Source of the DNA: Durusdinium trenchii
Taxonomy: Eukaryota; Sar; Dinophyceae; Suessiales; Symbiodiniaceae
Reading direction: 5' to 3'
DNA length: 64,000 nucleotides
Assembly (NCBI GenBank): GCA_963970005.1
Contig: CAXAMN010028916.1
Span: 1,086,722-1,150,721 of the forward strand
Shown here: positions 34,937-43,989 of the stretch, in pieces
Position numbering within the stretch: the first letter of the stretch is position 1
How the letters are laid out: each line of letters starts with the position of its first letter
Position numbers and translations under genes: made by a program
Notes under the pieces: model-generated
What the model was told of the DNA's origin: nothing
Databases searched by the model: none
Seen by the model: only the letters and a program-made list of their open reading frames with translations

Positions 34937-34937
34937 A

Positions 34938-34942
34938 TCAAA
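34938..34942. repeat. Target-site duplication, right
   Basis: tcaaa, matching 19036-19040. Confidence 0.75.
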
Positions 34943-35801
34943 GCCTTTGTGCCCAGGTCGGCACAATTGAGCTCTGTCGGAATTAAGACCTTTTCCTTTT
35001 CCTTCTGCTACACCCAGAGCAATGAGGCATCGAGATGGCACACTCGTCCTATGCCTTGCCTCTGCACCATTGCCCTTGCAGCCGAGCTGTCGCTCCTCAC
35101 CTTCATCTCACACTTTTCCTCTGTGACCTTCTCCCATAGATGCTTGATGAGCAACCCGTCTGAGGATCCTGCAACCACCGCCACAAATTCCGACTCCCCA
35201 GAGGACAGGGATATTGCTTTCTGTGCTCTGACCCTCGATTCATCAGGTTGCCATCAATGAACACCTGGAAGGATGTTGTGCTTCGACGATCGTTTCGATC
35301 TCCTGCATAGTCAGCATCTGTCACCACCTCCAATAGATGCTGCTCTTTGCTCTCCACCTCATCTGAGTTCTTGACGTTCATCACTGACGGACCTTTTGCT
35401 CTTGCTGAAACTCTCACTCCATATCCTTCTGTGCCCTGGAGGTATGAGCAGACGTGCCATGCTTTGTTCCATGCCTGCTTTGTGGGTCGAGCCATGAAGC
35501 GTGCCAAGTTCTGGATGGCGAACTGTGCATCAGGACGTTCGCCAGCAAGGTACATCAATCTCCCAACAACACTTCTGTACCTTGTCACCTCTGCTCCCTG
35601 AAGCTCCTCGCTTTCATCCCTCTTACTGTGGTTTTGCTCCAGAGGCGTCTTTCTGTATGCTTTCTTGAAGAGGTCCATCTCTTTGCTCAAGCTTTCATAT
35701 TGTTTGTAGTCACATCTGATGTCGCACCAGTTCCTGTAGAGCATGAAATTTCTCTTCAAGTAGGAGAATCTTTCTCCCATCAGGAACGGTCCCTTCCTCA
35801 A
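34943..35801 (-). pseudogene. Copia RNase H domain, frameshifted, cut by the insertion
   Basis: The minus strand reads VTRYRSVVGRLMYLAGERPD, a Copia connection motif; then VTDADYAGDRNDRRSTTSFQ (RNase H start) and VFIDGNLM. A frameshift near 35260 follows, and the neighbouring frame continues with an SSGESEF-like segment, RAMVQRQGIGR and LNCADLGTKAL before the insertion. The missing end is at 18298-19040. RNase H would remove RNA from the RNA/DNA hybrid during reverse transcription. Confidence 0.8.
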
Positions 35802-36935
35802 TGCTCCACCTCTTCTTCACCTTCAGGAAGTCCACAAACTGCTTCAAAGCTCCTTCATCACCCACCATGAAGACATCGTCGACATGCACTGTGATGTATA
35901 TCACTTTGTGGATCATCAGCAGTGTGGGTTGCATGACATCTTGCTCCATACCGAACTCCTGTGCTGCTCCGGCAAGCACCTGATCAACCTGTAGATCTTG
36001 TCATCCACTTCAACGTAGGCCTTCTCTTCTTCTGGTTGCGCCGCCATCAAGAAGGCATCTTTGATGTCTAAGGTCATGGCGGTGAAGTGCTTGAAGACGT
36101 TCAGCATCAGGTTGATGAGCATTTTCGGTATCACGAGCATCGACGTCGGAGCGAACGTTTGCTCCATATCCACACTGGATTTGAACTGTCTTGCTACCAG
36201 TCGTGCTCTCCGAAACCATCCTCCACGTTCGATCCTATGCTTCCAGCAGTAGACGAATTTCGTGGAAATCAGGTAGCCTCCATTGTTCTTCACTTCTTCT
36301 GCATTCACCTCCTCCATCACAGGGATGCTCACCATCCTGTCCACCTCATTCTTCTTCACTTCATAGTCCGACATCTTGAGGTGCTCGTCAGTCGTTATAG
36401 GTGGCTCCTCATCTTCTGCCTCATCCATCTGTAGCTCCTCATTGGCCTCCTCTGGCACCATGTCGCGGTCAAACTCTTCATCTCCATGTGCTTCCACAGC
36501 CTGTATCCTTGCAAAATGCGGGGGATACAGCCTCGCCATCTTTGCTGGAGATGCTGAAGGTGATGCCTGTGCCTCTTCATCTCTCGGTCTTGTAGCATTC
36601 GATGATGCTCCAATCTCTGCATCCTCATTCTCCTCTTGTGTCCTCTGCTTCTTTTCACTCTCCATCTCTTCTCTCTGAGCTTCCCTCTTTTCTTGGCCTT
36701 TCCTGGGAGAATCCTTCTGGTCTTGTCTCTTCTCTTCGTGCTCCTCGACAGTTGCTTCTTCTCCTGATCTCTTCATCCTCGGAGTTGGGGGCATTGGTGC
36801 TGGTGTCACCGGTGCAGCTGTTGTCGTGGCAGGCATCTTCGGTTGCCCATGTAGTCCTGGTGCCGGGGTTACCACTCCAGCTGCAATGGCTTCTGATCTA
36901 GCCTTCAATTCCTCCTCTGTCGCATCTGCCTCCAA
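35710..36935 (-). pseudogene. Copia reverse transcriptase, frameshifted
   Basis: The 36935-35916 frame has a long acidic, low-complexity linker (residues 1-180), then RARLVARQF, EQTFAPTS and MTLDIKDAFLMA (motif A with the first catalytic Asp). A deletion/frameshift near 35960 moves to the 35979-35710 frame with YITVHVDDVFMVGD, which holds the paired catalytic Asp (usually YVDD). Part of the segment between is lost or garbled. A further shift near 35790 leads to the RNase H frame. The enzyme is not functional as it stands. Confidence 0.85.
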
Positions 36936-38104
36936 CGTGGGCTTTGTGTTTGACCTCCATGTCTCATCAGAATCCCTTGTGGGGAGTAGCTCCGTGGCAA
37001 GCCTTTCGCAATCACCATGTCAGTCGCCCTGAAACTCTCTTCTGGTGCACACCTCCTGATTGCGCGTGACTCAAAAGCTCCTTCTGGGGTTAGGATCACA
37101 TGTTGGTCGTTCCAGCAGTTCTTTCCAATCCAAATGCCTTGTTCGAAGGTGTCGCTGGCTTTGTACTTGACCAAGCGCTTGAAGAGCACTGTCCCACCGT
37201 ATAATGCCAGCTTCCCATTGTAGGCATGTCCAGTTGCAAGCTCATGACTTGTGCGTCCCACCTTCTCCAGCACCCTGAAGCGGTTGACGAGGAACGCTGC
37301 ATGCCTGAATGCCCATGGGTACATGTGAAAACTCCCGTCAATCTGTATGTGAGCTTTCGATTCTGCAAACGACCTCAGGCAGTTTGCCATCTTGCGAACG
37401 GTTTGCACAGCTCTTTTTGCTTGTCCATTCGAGGCGTGTTGCGCACTCCCAGTCAGGCGAGTTTCACATGGCAAACCCATGATTGTTCTCACTCGCTGCA
37501 CTGACCTCAGGATCTGCCTCATAGCTCGCTCTGAGTCCCCTTGGAAGATGCAGGGGTCTGTCGAAGCATTCTCCATTGAGAATCGAATGATCTCCTCAGT
37601 CACTGTCTTCAAACTAGCTGTGCCTTTCGATGGTACGGGTACCACATGTATGGCCTTTGTCTCTGAAGAGGTCATGACCAGACAGGTCCCATACTGGTCT
37701 GCTCGCTCCTTCACCTTATCCACGGGTGCCTCTTCTGTCCTTGTTTCCTCACCAGTGTACGTGAAGAAGAAGTCGAGTTGTATCACGTTCTTTCCCAAAT
37801 CGGGTTTGGCATCTTGCTTCTCATATCTATCCTCTTTTTGCCCTGCTTGCCACACATGCCATGGGGCGTATGGGATGTGCGTCACAAAGTGGATCACCTG
37901 CTCCTTCAATGACGGTAGTCGTGGCTGGCCAATTGTCGTGGGTTTCCCCTCCTGTTCCCTGAACAACTTGTTTGCAATGTTGAGGTTCATCTTATTCTCG
38001 ATGTTGATGCGGAAGGCCATCAGACGGTCCAACAACCTCTTCTTGCTGCCACTGTATGGTAGTCCTCTCTCTTTGCACGCTACCTGCAGCTCCTTGACCG
38101 GCAT
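36905..38104 (-). CDS. Copia integrase with N-terminal SAP-like segment
   Basis: 399 codons. Residues 1-35 (MPVKELQVACKERGLPYSGS and following KKRLLDRL) fit a SAP DNA-binding motif. The integrase core has Asp111 in IQLDFFFTYTG and Asp190 in FQGDSERA. The position where Copia integrases have the catalytic Glu (NGQAERAVQ type) reads NGQAKRAVQ, so Lys230 replaces it. The zinc-binding Cys pair near residue 83 is also disrupted (PWHVWQAG). Later residues include SHELATGHAYNG and a GKNCWNDQHVIL segment typical of the C-terminal part. The segment is upstream of reverse transcriptase, as in Copia. Confidence 0.88.
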   Translation of the reverse strand: MPVKELQVACKERGLPYSGSKKRLLDRLMAFRINIENKMNLNIANKLFREQEGKPTTIGQPRLPSLKEQVIHFVTHIPYAPWHVWQAGQKEDRYEKQDAKPDLGKNVIQLDFFFTYTGEETRTEEAPVDKVKERADQYGTCLVMTSSETKAIHVVPVPSKGTASLKTVTEEIIRFSMENASTDPCIFQGDSERAMRQILRSVQRVRTIMGLPCETRLTGSAQHASNGQAKRAVQTVRKMANCLRSFAESKAHIQIDGSFHMYPWAFRHAAFLVNRFRVLEKVGRTSHELATGHAYNGKLALYGGTVLFKRLVKYKASDTFEQGIWIGKNCWNDQHVILTPEGAFESRAIRRCAPEESFRATDMVIAKGLPRSYSPQGILMRHGGQTQSPRWRQMRQRRN

Positions 38105-39773
38105 CTTGTCCGTGTAGATGACTTCATCAGGCTCACTTCATTTGGCCGATCGGCCACCACCATTTTCTCAATGTCCCGAGCATCCATCTTGATCTCTAGG
38201 TCCTCCTCTTCTTCTCTGTCATCCTCTGACCAATCCATTCGTCCTTGGGGTGCCCTATTCTTTTCTTCCGGGAACAACCTCTGAATCCAATTCCCAGGAA
38301 GTCTTCCATTGCTGAGGCAGCCAGGAATGTCAGAGTCCTCTGTGGTCCACTCATCCCAATTCCTCTGAATGCTTTCTCCCCCAGCTCTGTGTAGTCGGCA
38401 ACATTCTCGATCTGTGTCCACATGTCGTCCTTGTCCTTGATCAGGGTCATCCTGGCTTTCCATGCATCCTCAATTTGCCCTCGGGGATCCAGCAGGCTTG
38501 TTGCCACTGGGTCACTGTATGCTACCACTCCATTGGGCAGGCGGTGCCATCCAGGTTCCATCTCCATCTCCTTCACATATCGACTGGGGGTTCCTCTGAG
38601 GGCCATCACCCTCATCTCTTGGTCCTTCTTTGTCTTCTCCTCCTCAGTCTCTACCATGGAGATCCTGGCCGTGAACTGTAGTGAGTTTCTTTCCTTGTGG
38701 ATTGGCACTGAAATGTCCCTTCTCTCATGCCTCAGGTCAACGTTTCCAGATCCTCCACAAATGTTCCATCCTTTCTTGAGCAGCTTCCCGGCGCAGAGGA
38801 TCGGGTGTTGGACATTTCCCAAGACAAAATCTTCTACCAGCTCAATCTCTTTTCCACTCCTGTCGGTCGTTCTGATCTTTGCTCTGGTCACACCGTCGTG
38901 GGCTATGTGGGTTCCTTGAGCGTCCACCATCCTCAGACTTTGCGATCCCGGTGACCAGGTTCCGACACTTCCATATGACCGGGGCAGCACGGAGATGTCT
39001 GCACCGCTGTCTAAGGTCACCAAGCATCCTGCTTCCTGCTCTTGTTCTCCAGTCCTCACCATCTGCACTTGTCTCTCCTCCATGTTGTCCTGCAGGTCCA
39101 TGGCCACAACAGTGATGTCGTGGGGAACTAGCACCACTGGTTCTATGCAGTCCACAATCTCTTCTTCCTCGTCGATGATCTCGCCAAAGGGCTCTTCCGT
39201 CTCAGCTTCAATGGCTCCTACCCTCCATGGGTAGCTCTTTCTCTTTTCCTCTTCATCTCGCGGGGTGGTCGAGTCGAAGATCTCCAGGCATGAGCTTTCA
39301 GGTGGCGTCGACAGTCGAACCATCTGAACTGTTGTCTTCACTGCGGTCTGCCCTGCTTGCCCAGTGGTGTTCTGGGCTGACGATGATGAAGCACTTGCCC
39401 CGCCGGTGTTGCTAGCGGGCCATTGCTCCTCAACTTGATTCACTCTCTTCCAGCACTCCTTTGCATAATGCCCAAACTGTCCGCAGTTGTGGCATGCGCC
39501 AGACTTTCCAGCCTTGCCGCTTTTGTCTCCTTTGCCTTTCTTTCCTGGGCCCTTTTCCCAGAGGCTTTTACCCTTCTCTGAGCCTTTCCATGAGCCCTTT
39601 CCATCTGTCTTCATCTTTCCTTTCTCTTTGCTCTTCGACTTGCCCTTCTGATCCTTCGACTTCGTCTTCCTCCTTTCCTTCCCTTCTCTCTTCCAATGTA
39701 GTCCACTTCCATAGGAGTCGACTCGTCCACACCAGCTCTTGTCGGAAGCGCCAGTGAATTGCTGCTGTCCCAT
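38105..39773 (-). CDS. Copia nucleocapsid zinc knuckle and aspartic protease
   Basis: Residues 30-90 are Lys/Gly-rich. A CCHC knuckle follows (Cys94, Cys97, His102, Cys107 in CHNCGQFGHYAKEC), which packages RNA. An acidic spacer leads to a retroviral-type aspartic protease with DSGAD at residues 255-259 and a later VLGNVQHPILCAGKL block. The frame ends near 38196; a shift leads into 38080-38463 (MDARDIEKMVVADRPNEVSL) and then the integrase frame. Confidence 0.85.
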
Positions 39774-40925
39774 CTTCTTGCAATGGTTTCCAACTCCATG
39801 ATCTTGTCCTTCAGATCTTCAAACTTGGTGGTGTCTGAGATCCATAGTTGTAGATGGGTTCGTAGGTGATTTGGTGCAGCCTGAAGCACACTCCCAATCT
39901 TCGCATCATCAGGATACTTTTGGTGTGAGATGCGCTCGTACTCCTGCACGATGGCCTCATATTGAGGTAGTTGTTCAGACAATGTTCGTCCTTCAGCAAA
40001 CTGCACTCTCGACAGTTGTGTGAGGAGTGCCAACGACCGTGCTCTTGTTGCCGGCTGCATTTCTTTGAGCAGTCTTTGCCAAGCCTCAAACCCATTCTCA
40101 TCCTTCATGTACTTCACCAGCTTGAGCGGTCGGTTGTGTAGGTATGAGGTCAGTACCCCATACAACCTCACTGCCATCACCTTTGCCCTCGTCGGTCATG
40201 TCGCTCAGCTTGAAATCCCCGTTGAGATTCTCTTCAACGAGGTCCATGCTGGCGGCCATCCTGGCATCGATGCCTTTGATGTAGTTCACAAAGCTGAACT
40301 TCCAGTCGCTCCATTGCTTGATCTCGTTGTCTCTGGTGTCCGGCTTGAACAAATCTGCTGTCTTCATATGCCTGGACCATGATGAGGAAGATTGTGTCAG
40401 GGCCAGGCGTTCAAGCGCTTGTGAAATTGGCTTCAGGCTCTCGTCAGCCATCTCCCACAAGTTCTTTATCAGTGGGCGAAAGGTGTAGGTCGCCTTGTCG
40501 GGGTCCTCAAGGTCCTCGGTGAGCAGAAGGCCACTCTCCTGGAACACAGAGATGTAGTCCCAGTTGGCTATCAATTCACAGATCTGGTCTTTTGGTGTTT
40601 CGTCTCTCACCTTCTCAACCTTCTCGATGAACTTCCAAGCAGCGGGGACAACTACAACCAGCTGTTTGGGTTTTCCTCTTCTCTTCCTCTTACCTTTTCG
40701 CTCCCTTAGGATCACTGAAGCTCGGACGTTCTTGTCCCTTCTGATCCAGTGCAGTCTACCCACGTAGTCCTCGCTGTCGATGATCACGGTGTGGATCTTT
40801 CGAAGTTTTGCCTTGGTCCCTTGGGAGGTGACAGACCAGGGCCTGTAGAACTGCACCTCCTGACAAAGTCGGTCTCCGGCACCGCTGGCGATGCAAGCCA
40901 GCAAAAGCAGCTCTACCAAGCCCAC
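39611..40925 (-). pseudogene. Copia gag, frameshifted
   Basis: Two overlapping frames. 40925-40098 carries the N-terminal part, with WKFSFVNYIKGIDARMAASM typical of Copia gag. Near 40150 a shift moves to 40180-39611: VLTSYLHNRPLKLVKYMKDE, FEAWQRLLKEMQPATRARSL and LLTQLSRVQFAEG. Another shift near 39700 leads to the zinc-knuckle frame. This is the UBN2/retrotran_gag type of capsid domain. It starts about 100 bp inside the 5' LTR. Confidence 0.82.
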
Positions 40926-41003
40926 ACCGACGCGCTTGGGCTCGCAGTTCCTGCGATGGCAGGTCGTGGTGGCGAGGTGTCGTGGGTAGGGAGCACTGAT
41001 TCT

Positions 41004-41025
41004 TACGACCAGTGCTCCGCTACCA
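41004..41025 (-). promoter_or_regulatory. Candidate primer-binding site of Copia
   Basis: Immediately inside the 5' LTR the minus strand reads TGGTAGCGGAGCACTGGTCG. TGG next to the LTR and a TGGTAxCxGAGC pattern resemble the initiator-Met tRNA primer site used by many Copia elements. The tRNA identity is inferred, not checked. Confidence 0.6.
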
Positions 41026-41134
41026 TGCGAAGCAAAAGTGAAAATCTTTTCTCAGTTCGAGCCTTATGTGAAGTTGCGGTACACACATGATTTGTGCGTG
41101 TCATCCACGAGTGACCGTCCATGAAACTGTAACA
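41026..41134 (-). repeat. Copia 5' LTR
   Basis: 109 bp, TGTTACAG to CTTCGCA on the minus strand. It differs from the 3' LTR at two positions, so the Copia insertion is fairly recent relative to the number of coding lesions. Confidence 0.9.
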
Positions 41135-41370
41135 GATTGTATTAGATTAGATTAGACTAGAATAGATTAGTTTAGTTTGGATTGGATTAGGGTAGGTTAG
41201 GTTAGATAGATAAATAGGTAGATAGACCGATAGATAGATAGATAGACAGATAGGTCGATAGATTGAAAGATCGATAAATAGACAAACAGATAGTTAGATA
41301 GATAGATAGGTAGATAGATAGATAGATATGTAGACAAATGGATAGAACAGTGCGGAAAGAAGCTACGCTA
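41135..41370 (+). repeat. Composite satellite copy 2, resumed: gatta and GATA tracts, tail
   Basis: gattgtattagattag continues the tract cut at 18180, followed by GATA repeats (about 41205-41345) and the tail gatagaacagtgcggaaaga seen also at 17520. Confidence 0.85.
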
Positions 41371-41454
41371 GACATGAACCGTCCAAACGTAAACAACAGT
41401 GGACGCACCGGAGGTAAAGGAAAGGTCGAGGTTGCAAGCTTCTGAGGACGAGCA

Positions 41455-41600
41455 CGCATCCAGCAGCAGCAGCAAACCAGCAGAGCAGCAGCAGCTGAGC
41501 AAAAAGGCAGCACCGGCACCAACAGCAGCAGCGGCTGCAGCACAGCAAAGCAGTAAGCAGCTGCAACAGCGGCAGCAGCGGCAGCCGAGCAAAAAGAAGA
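41455..41600 (+). repeat. CAG-rich tract
   Basis: Interrupted cag/caa/gca repeats. On the plus strand an ORF (41399-41626) would encode Ser/Gln/Ala runs; the minus strand is Leu/Cys-rich. Nothing else supports a gene here. Confidence 0.8.
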
Positions 41601-41703
41601 CGATGGAGAAACACCAGAAGCAATAGCAGAATGGGGCCGAATCATTCGAGGTTCGAACAAAGGACAAAGGCGTCCACATCCTAGGACTCAGGGGGCGGCC
41701 GCC

Positions 41704-41820
41704 AATGGTGCGACCTAGGGTTAGAATAGCATGTCATAGGGTTGAAATAGTATGTTTGTGGGTTGGAAGAAAAGGTTCAAGGGTGAAAAAAAAAATCCAA
41801 GGTGAGGGAATAAAGTTCGA
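41704..41820 (-). repeat. 24 bp satellite, inverted orientation
   Basis: Units containing agggttgaaatagtatg, the reverse complement of the 14520-14720 family, more diverged to the right. Confidence 0.75.
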
Positions 41821-42298
41821 GCGCCGGCATTTTGTACAGATTGTGATGGGTGCTTGTGGCCATAGGAATCCTCACAACCCCGACTTGGAAGCAACCAACT
41901 CAAAGCACGGGGGCTTGGGATTGTGAAGCGTGTTTGTGGTCATCAAGCACAAGGACCCTTGTAACCATAGCGCCAGCTGGGGATAAAGCCGGAGGCGCCG
42001 AATTCAATGAACATGCCGCACGCCACCTGCAGAAAGGAGCGCGTCCCAGCTGCAAAGCCGGGGGAAACATAAGCCCAACAGAAAATCAAAAAACGACGAT
42101 CAAAATATCCGGGTGCGAATTTCAGGCATATAGTAGGGACCCACTTTTATCGAGGAAACAATCACTGAGCTGCTGTTGACGTATTGAGCTGTTGACCACC
42201 ACTGCCGTGAACGCAACAGTGATACAGCGTTTCGATTTTTAGCGCACGCTGCTCCCAGACCGGCGGGGAATGACCCCGCTTGGACAGCGTCTTCGTTT

Positions 42299-42934
42299 TT
42301 GGATATGGCACAATCCTCGGTGGTGACTACACGCCGCCGCGAAGGTCTGGAGACCGATGTTGCCTTCGTGGCGCGTTTCACGTCCTACGAGGCGGCGCAA
42401 CAGGCGGCACCAGCGGCTGCTACCTCATCACCAGCCAGCGATCCCCGGTTGGAGGCACCATCAGGAGGCGACGCCAGTGGAACTGCACCCTGGTCGCAGG
42501 TGACACCTGCCCCATCCTCAGTGGATCCGGATTTCCCGCGTACTTCGGATCAGTTTGCACTCTCCCATTTCCTGAAGGACGGCCGTCGTCTGTATATGCG
42601 GTACTACATCCACTCATGTCCCGATGACCTGTGCAGTTCAGCTCTCATATGCGCGGTCCTTCGTCAGTCAGGCCGTGCATGTGGAGGTAAGCATTCGGCG
42701 AGGACCTACTGGGCCAAGCACGCCATGACCGTGGAAACCTTTCAGCGGATGCAGCTACCGGCTCCCGCATCTGATGCGGCTGAAGCCCTTGGCAGGGAGG
42801 AGCGACCCCTGCCCTACTGCAGGCGAGACGCCAGTGGAGCCAACGCGCAAGTCCCCAGCAAAGCGAAAGGAAGCGCCAAAGAACATTGCCCGGCGACCCC
42901 ACCCAAGAAGAAACCGCGCCAGCCACCAGCCTGA
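42299..42934 (+). CDS. Unidentified ORF in a GC-rich island
   Basis: 211 codons starting MDMAQSSVVTTRRREGLETD. An Ala/Pro/Ser-rich stretch (residues 30-75) is followed by a more ordered part (SDQFALSHFLKDGRRLYMRY, YIHSCPDDLCSSALICAVLR) and a Lys/Pro-rich end (PPKKKPRQPPA). The local base composition is clearly more GC-rich than the surroundings (about 42250-43990). It could be a dinoflagellate host exon or the first ORF of a non-LTR element. I do not recognise it. Confidence 0.4.
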   Translation: MDMAQSSVVTTRRREGLETDVAFVARFTSYEAAQQAAPAAATSSPASDPRLEAPSGGDASGTAPWSQVTPAPSSVDPDFPRTSDQFALSHFLKDGRRLYMRYYIHSCPDDLCSSALICAVLRQSGRACGGKHSARTYWAKHAMTVETFQRMQLPAPASDAAEALGREERPLPYCRRDASGANAQVPSKAKGSAKEHCPATPPKKKPRQPPA

Positions 42935-43258
42935 GCCCCGGCACCGCTGCCTGCCAAAGTTTGTCCTTTGAGGAACCCAGCAGCGGCCTCCCCGAGCTGC
43001 GGGTTGTAAGAATACAGTACAGTTTCTTCCCAACTTGACTTAGTACGTACTACCAACATTGGAGTTGAAGGAGTTCACGCCAGCAGGACAACAAAAAGAT
43101 CAAAGAAGGACACGAGGACGACAACACAGGACAAAGCAAACAGGGAAGGAAAGCAATCTGAACACACCAAGGGCCCAAAAGGACCGAAGAAGGACAGGCT
43201 GTGACCAGACAAAGCACGCAAGAACCGCAACAGGAGAACAACAGAGACCGGAGATAGG

Positions 43259-43711
43259 TTGGCAGCCGCAGCCAATGAACACCTGAAGAAAGACAACAAG
43301 AAGGCAATAGAAGACCATGAGGAGGACAGGCCAGAAGGCTCGCCGGCGCGGCCTCAGGCCGCAACTGAGCATACCCCACCACCTCCCCTGCCAGCGGGCC
43401 CGAACGAAGGCTGCCCCAGTGGCCCCACTCCCGCAAGCCAGCACGAGGAGGCGCTGGGTTGCGGTCCTTGCGGTGTTGTGCCACTTGGAGGACACGGCGC
43501 ACCATCCGCGCGGAGGGGCGAGACCAGGGTCACGTCGCAGCACAGAGCTTCGCAAAGGCTCCCAGCTGACCCGCACCCAGACCTGTTCGAGGATCGGCGC
43601 CCGGCGGGCCAGGAGGCCCGATCGGGGGCACACAGCCCCATGATCCCCCTAACCGTGGACGAGGCGGCCACAACCCGCCTGCGCCGGGCCAACGCAGCGC
43701 ACCGGGCCTAA
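43259..43711 (+). CDS. Second unidentified ORF in the GC-rich island
   Basis: 150 codons: charged start (NEHLKKDNKKAIEDHEEDRP), Pro-rich middle, then TVDEAATTRLRRANAAHRA at the end. Competing open frames exist on both strands because the DNA is GC-rich, so coding status is uncertain. Confidence 0.25.
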   Translation: MAAAANEHLKKDNKKAIEDHEEDRPEGSPARPQAATEHTPPPPLPAGPNEGCPSGPTPASQHEEALGCGPCGVVPLGGHGAPSARRGETRVTSQHRASQRLPADPHPDLFEDRRPAGQEARSGAHSPMIPLTVDEAATTRLRRANAAHRA

Positions 43712-43989
43712 GGCCAACGGGAGGCGCAGGCGACGTCGGAGGGCCACATAGAAGTGTAGCGGGGTTAAGTGTGAGCCCCAGCTTGCTTGCGATGGCTGAG
43801 AGCAAAGCGCCGGCTTGGGGACCGGACTGCAAGCACAGCAGGGCAGGAAACATGGGGCGAGTGGCGCCGGCGGCCTCAGCTGCCCAGAAGGACGGGGCTC
43901 TGGATGCTTCCCCCTGGCAATTCAATCCTCGTGGACGCAGCGGGCGGCTACGCCTGGTCATCGGGCATGGATGACAAGCCAAAGCGCGA

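Larger units (their letters stand above)
19041..34937 (-). mobile_element. 15.9 kb TIR element inserted in Copia pol, carrying a DNA methyltransferase
   Basis: A perfect 45 bp inverted repeat (19043-19087 and 34892-34936) sits exactly at the two places where the Copia reading frame breaks. Outside it, tcaaa occurs at 19036-19040 and 34938-34942, consistent with a 5 bp target duplication. A 6 bp duplication would need one mismatch. Joining the flanks restores ...LGTKALTRRRML... in one frame. All recognisable coding segments inside are on the minus strand and are split by introns: C5 methyltransferase, a small basic protein, a DDE-like protein, a large unknown protein and an RPAA-rich protein. 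The termini (tctattctcctg) do not start with AG, so this is unlike a canonical Polinton, and I see no DNA polymerase B or capsid gene. I read it as a large cut-and-paste DNA transposon of unassigned superfamily. Confidence 0.88.
18181..41134 (-). mobile_element. Copia LTR retrotransposon, interrupted by a 15.9 kb insertion
   Basis: On the minus strand the order is 5' LTR, gag, CCHC knuckle, protease, SAP-like segment, integrase, reverse transcriptase, RNase H, a 3' ORF and 3' LTR. Integrase upstream of reverse transcriptase defines Ty1/Copia. The two 109 bp LTRs differ at two positions. The flanks are gatta (18176-18180) and gattg (41135-41139), a likely 5 bp target duplication with one change. 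Without the insertion and its duplicated tcaaa, the element is about 7.05 kb. Several frameshifts and a replaced catalytic residue show it is no longer autonomous. It lies inside copy 2 of the composite satellite. Confidence 0.92.

Noticed and set aside
19041-34937. Polinton/Maverick or giant-virus-like element
   Set aside because: Size and TIRs would fit, but no DNA polymerase B, packaging ATPase, capsid or retroviral-type integrase was seen, and the termini do not begin with AG.
36602-36901. Plus-strand ORFs opposite Copia pol
   Set aside because: Ser/Leu-rich shadows of the acidic linker on the minus strand.
18181-41134. Gypsy-type retrotransposon
   Set aside because: Integrase lies upstream of reverse transcriptase and the RNase H and connection motifs are Copia-like.
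41368-41679. Leu/Cys-rich minus-strand ORFs
   Set aside because: Antisense translation of the CAG-rich tract.
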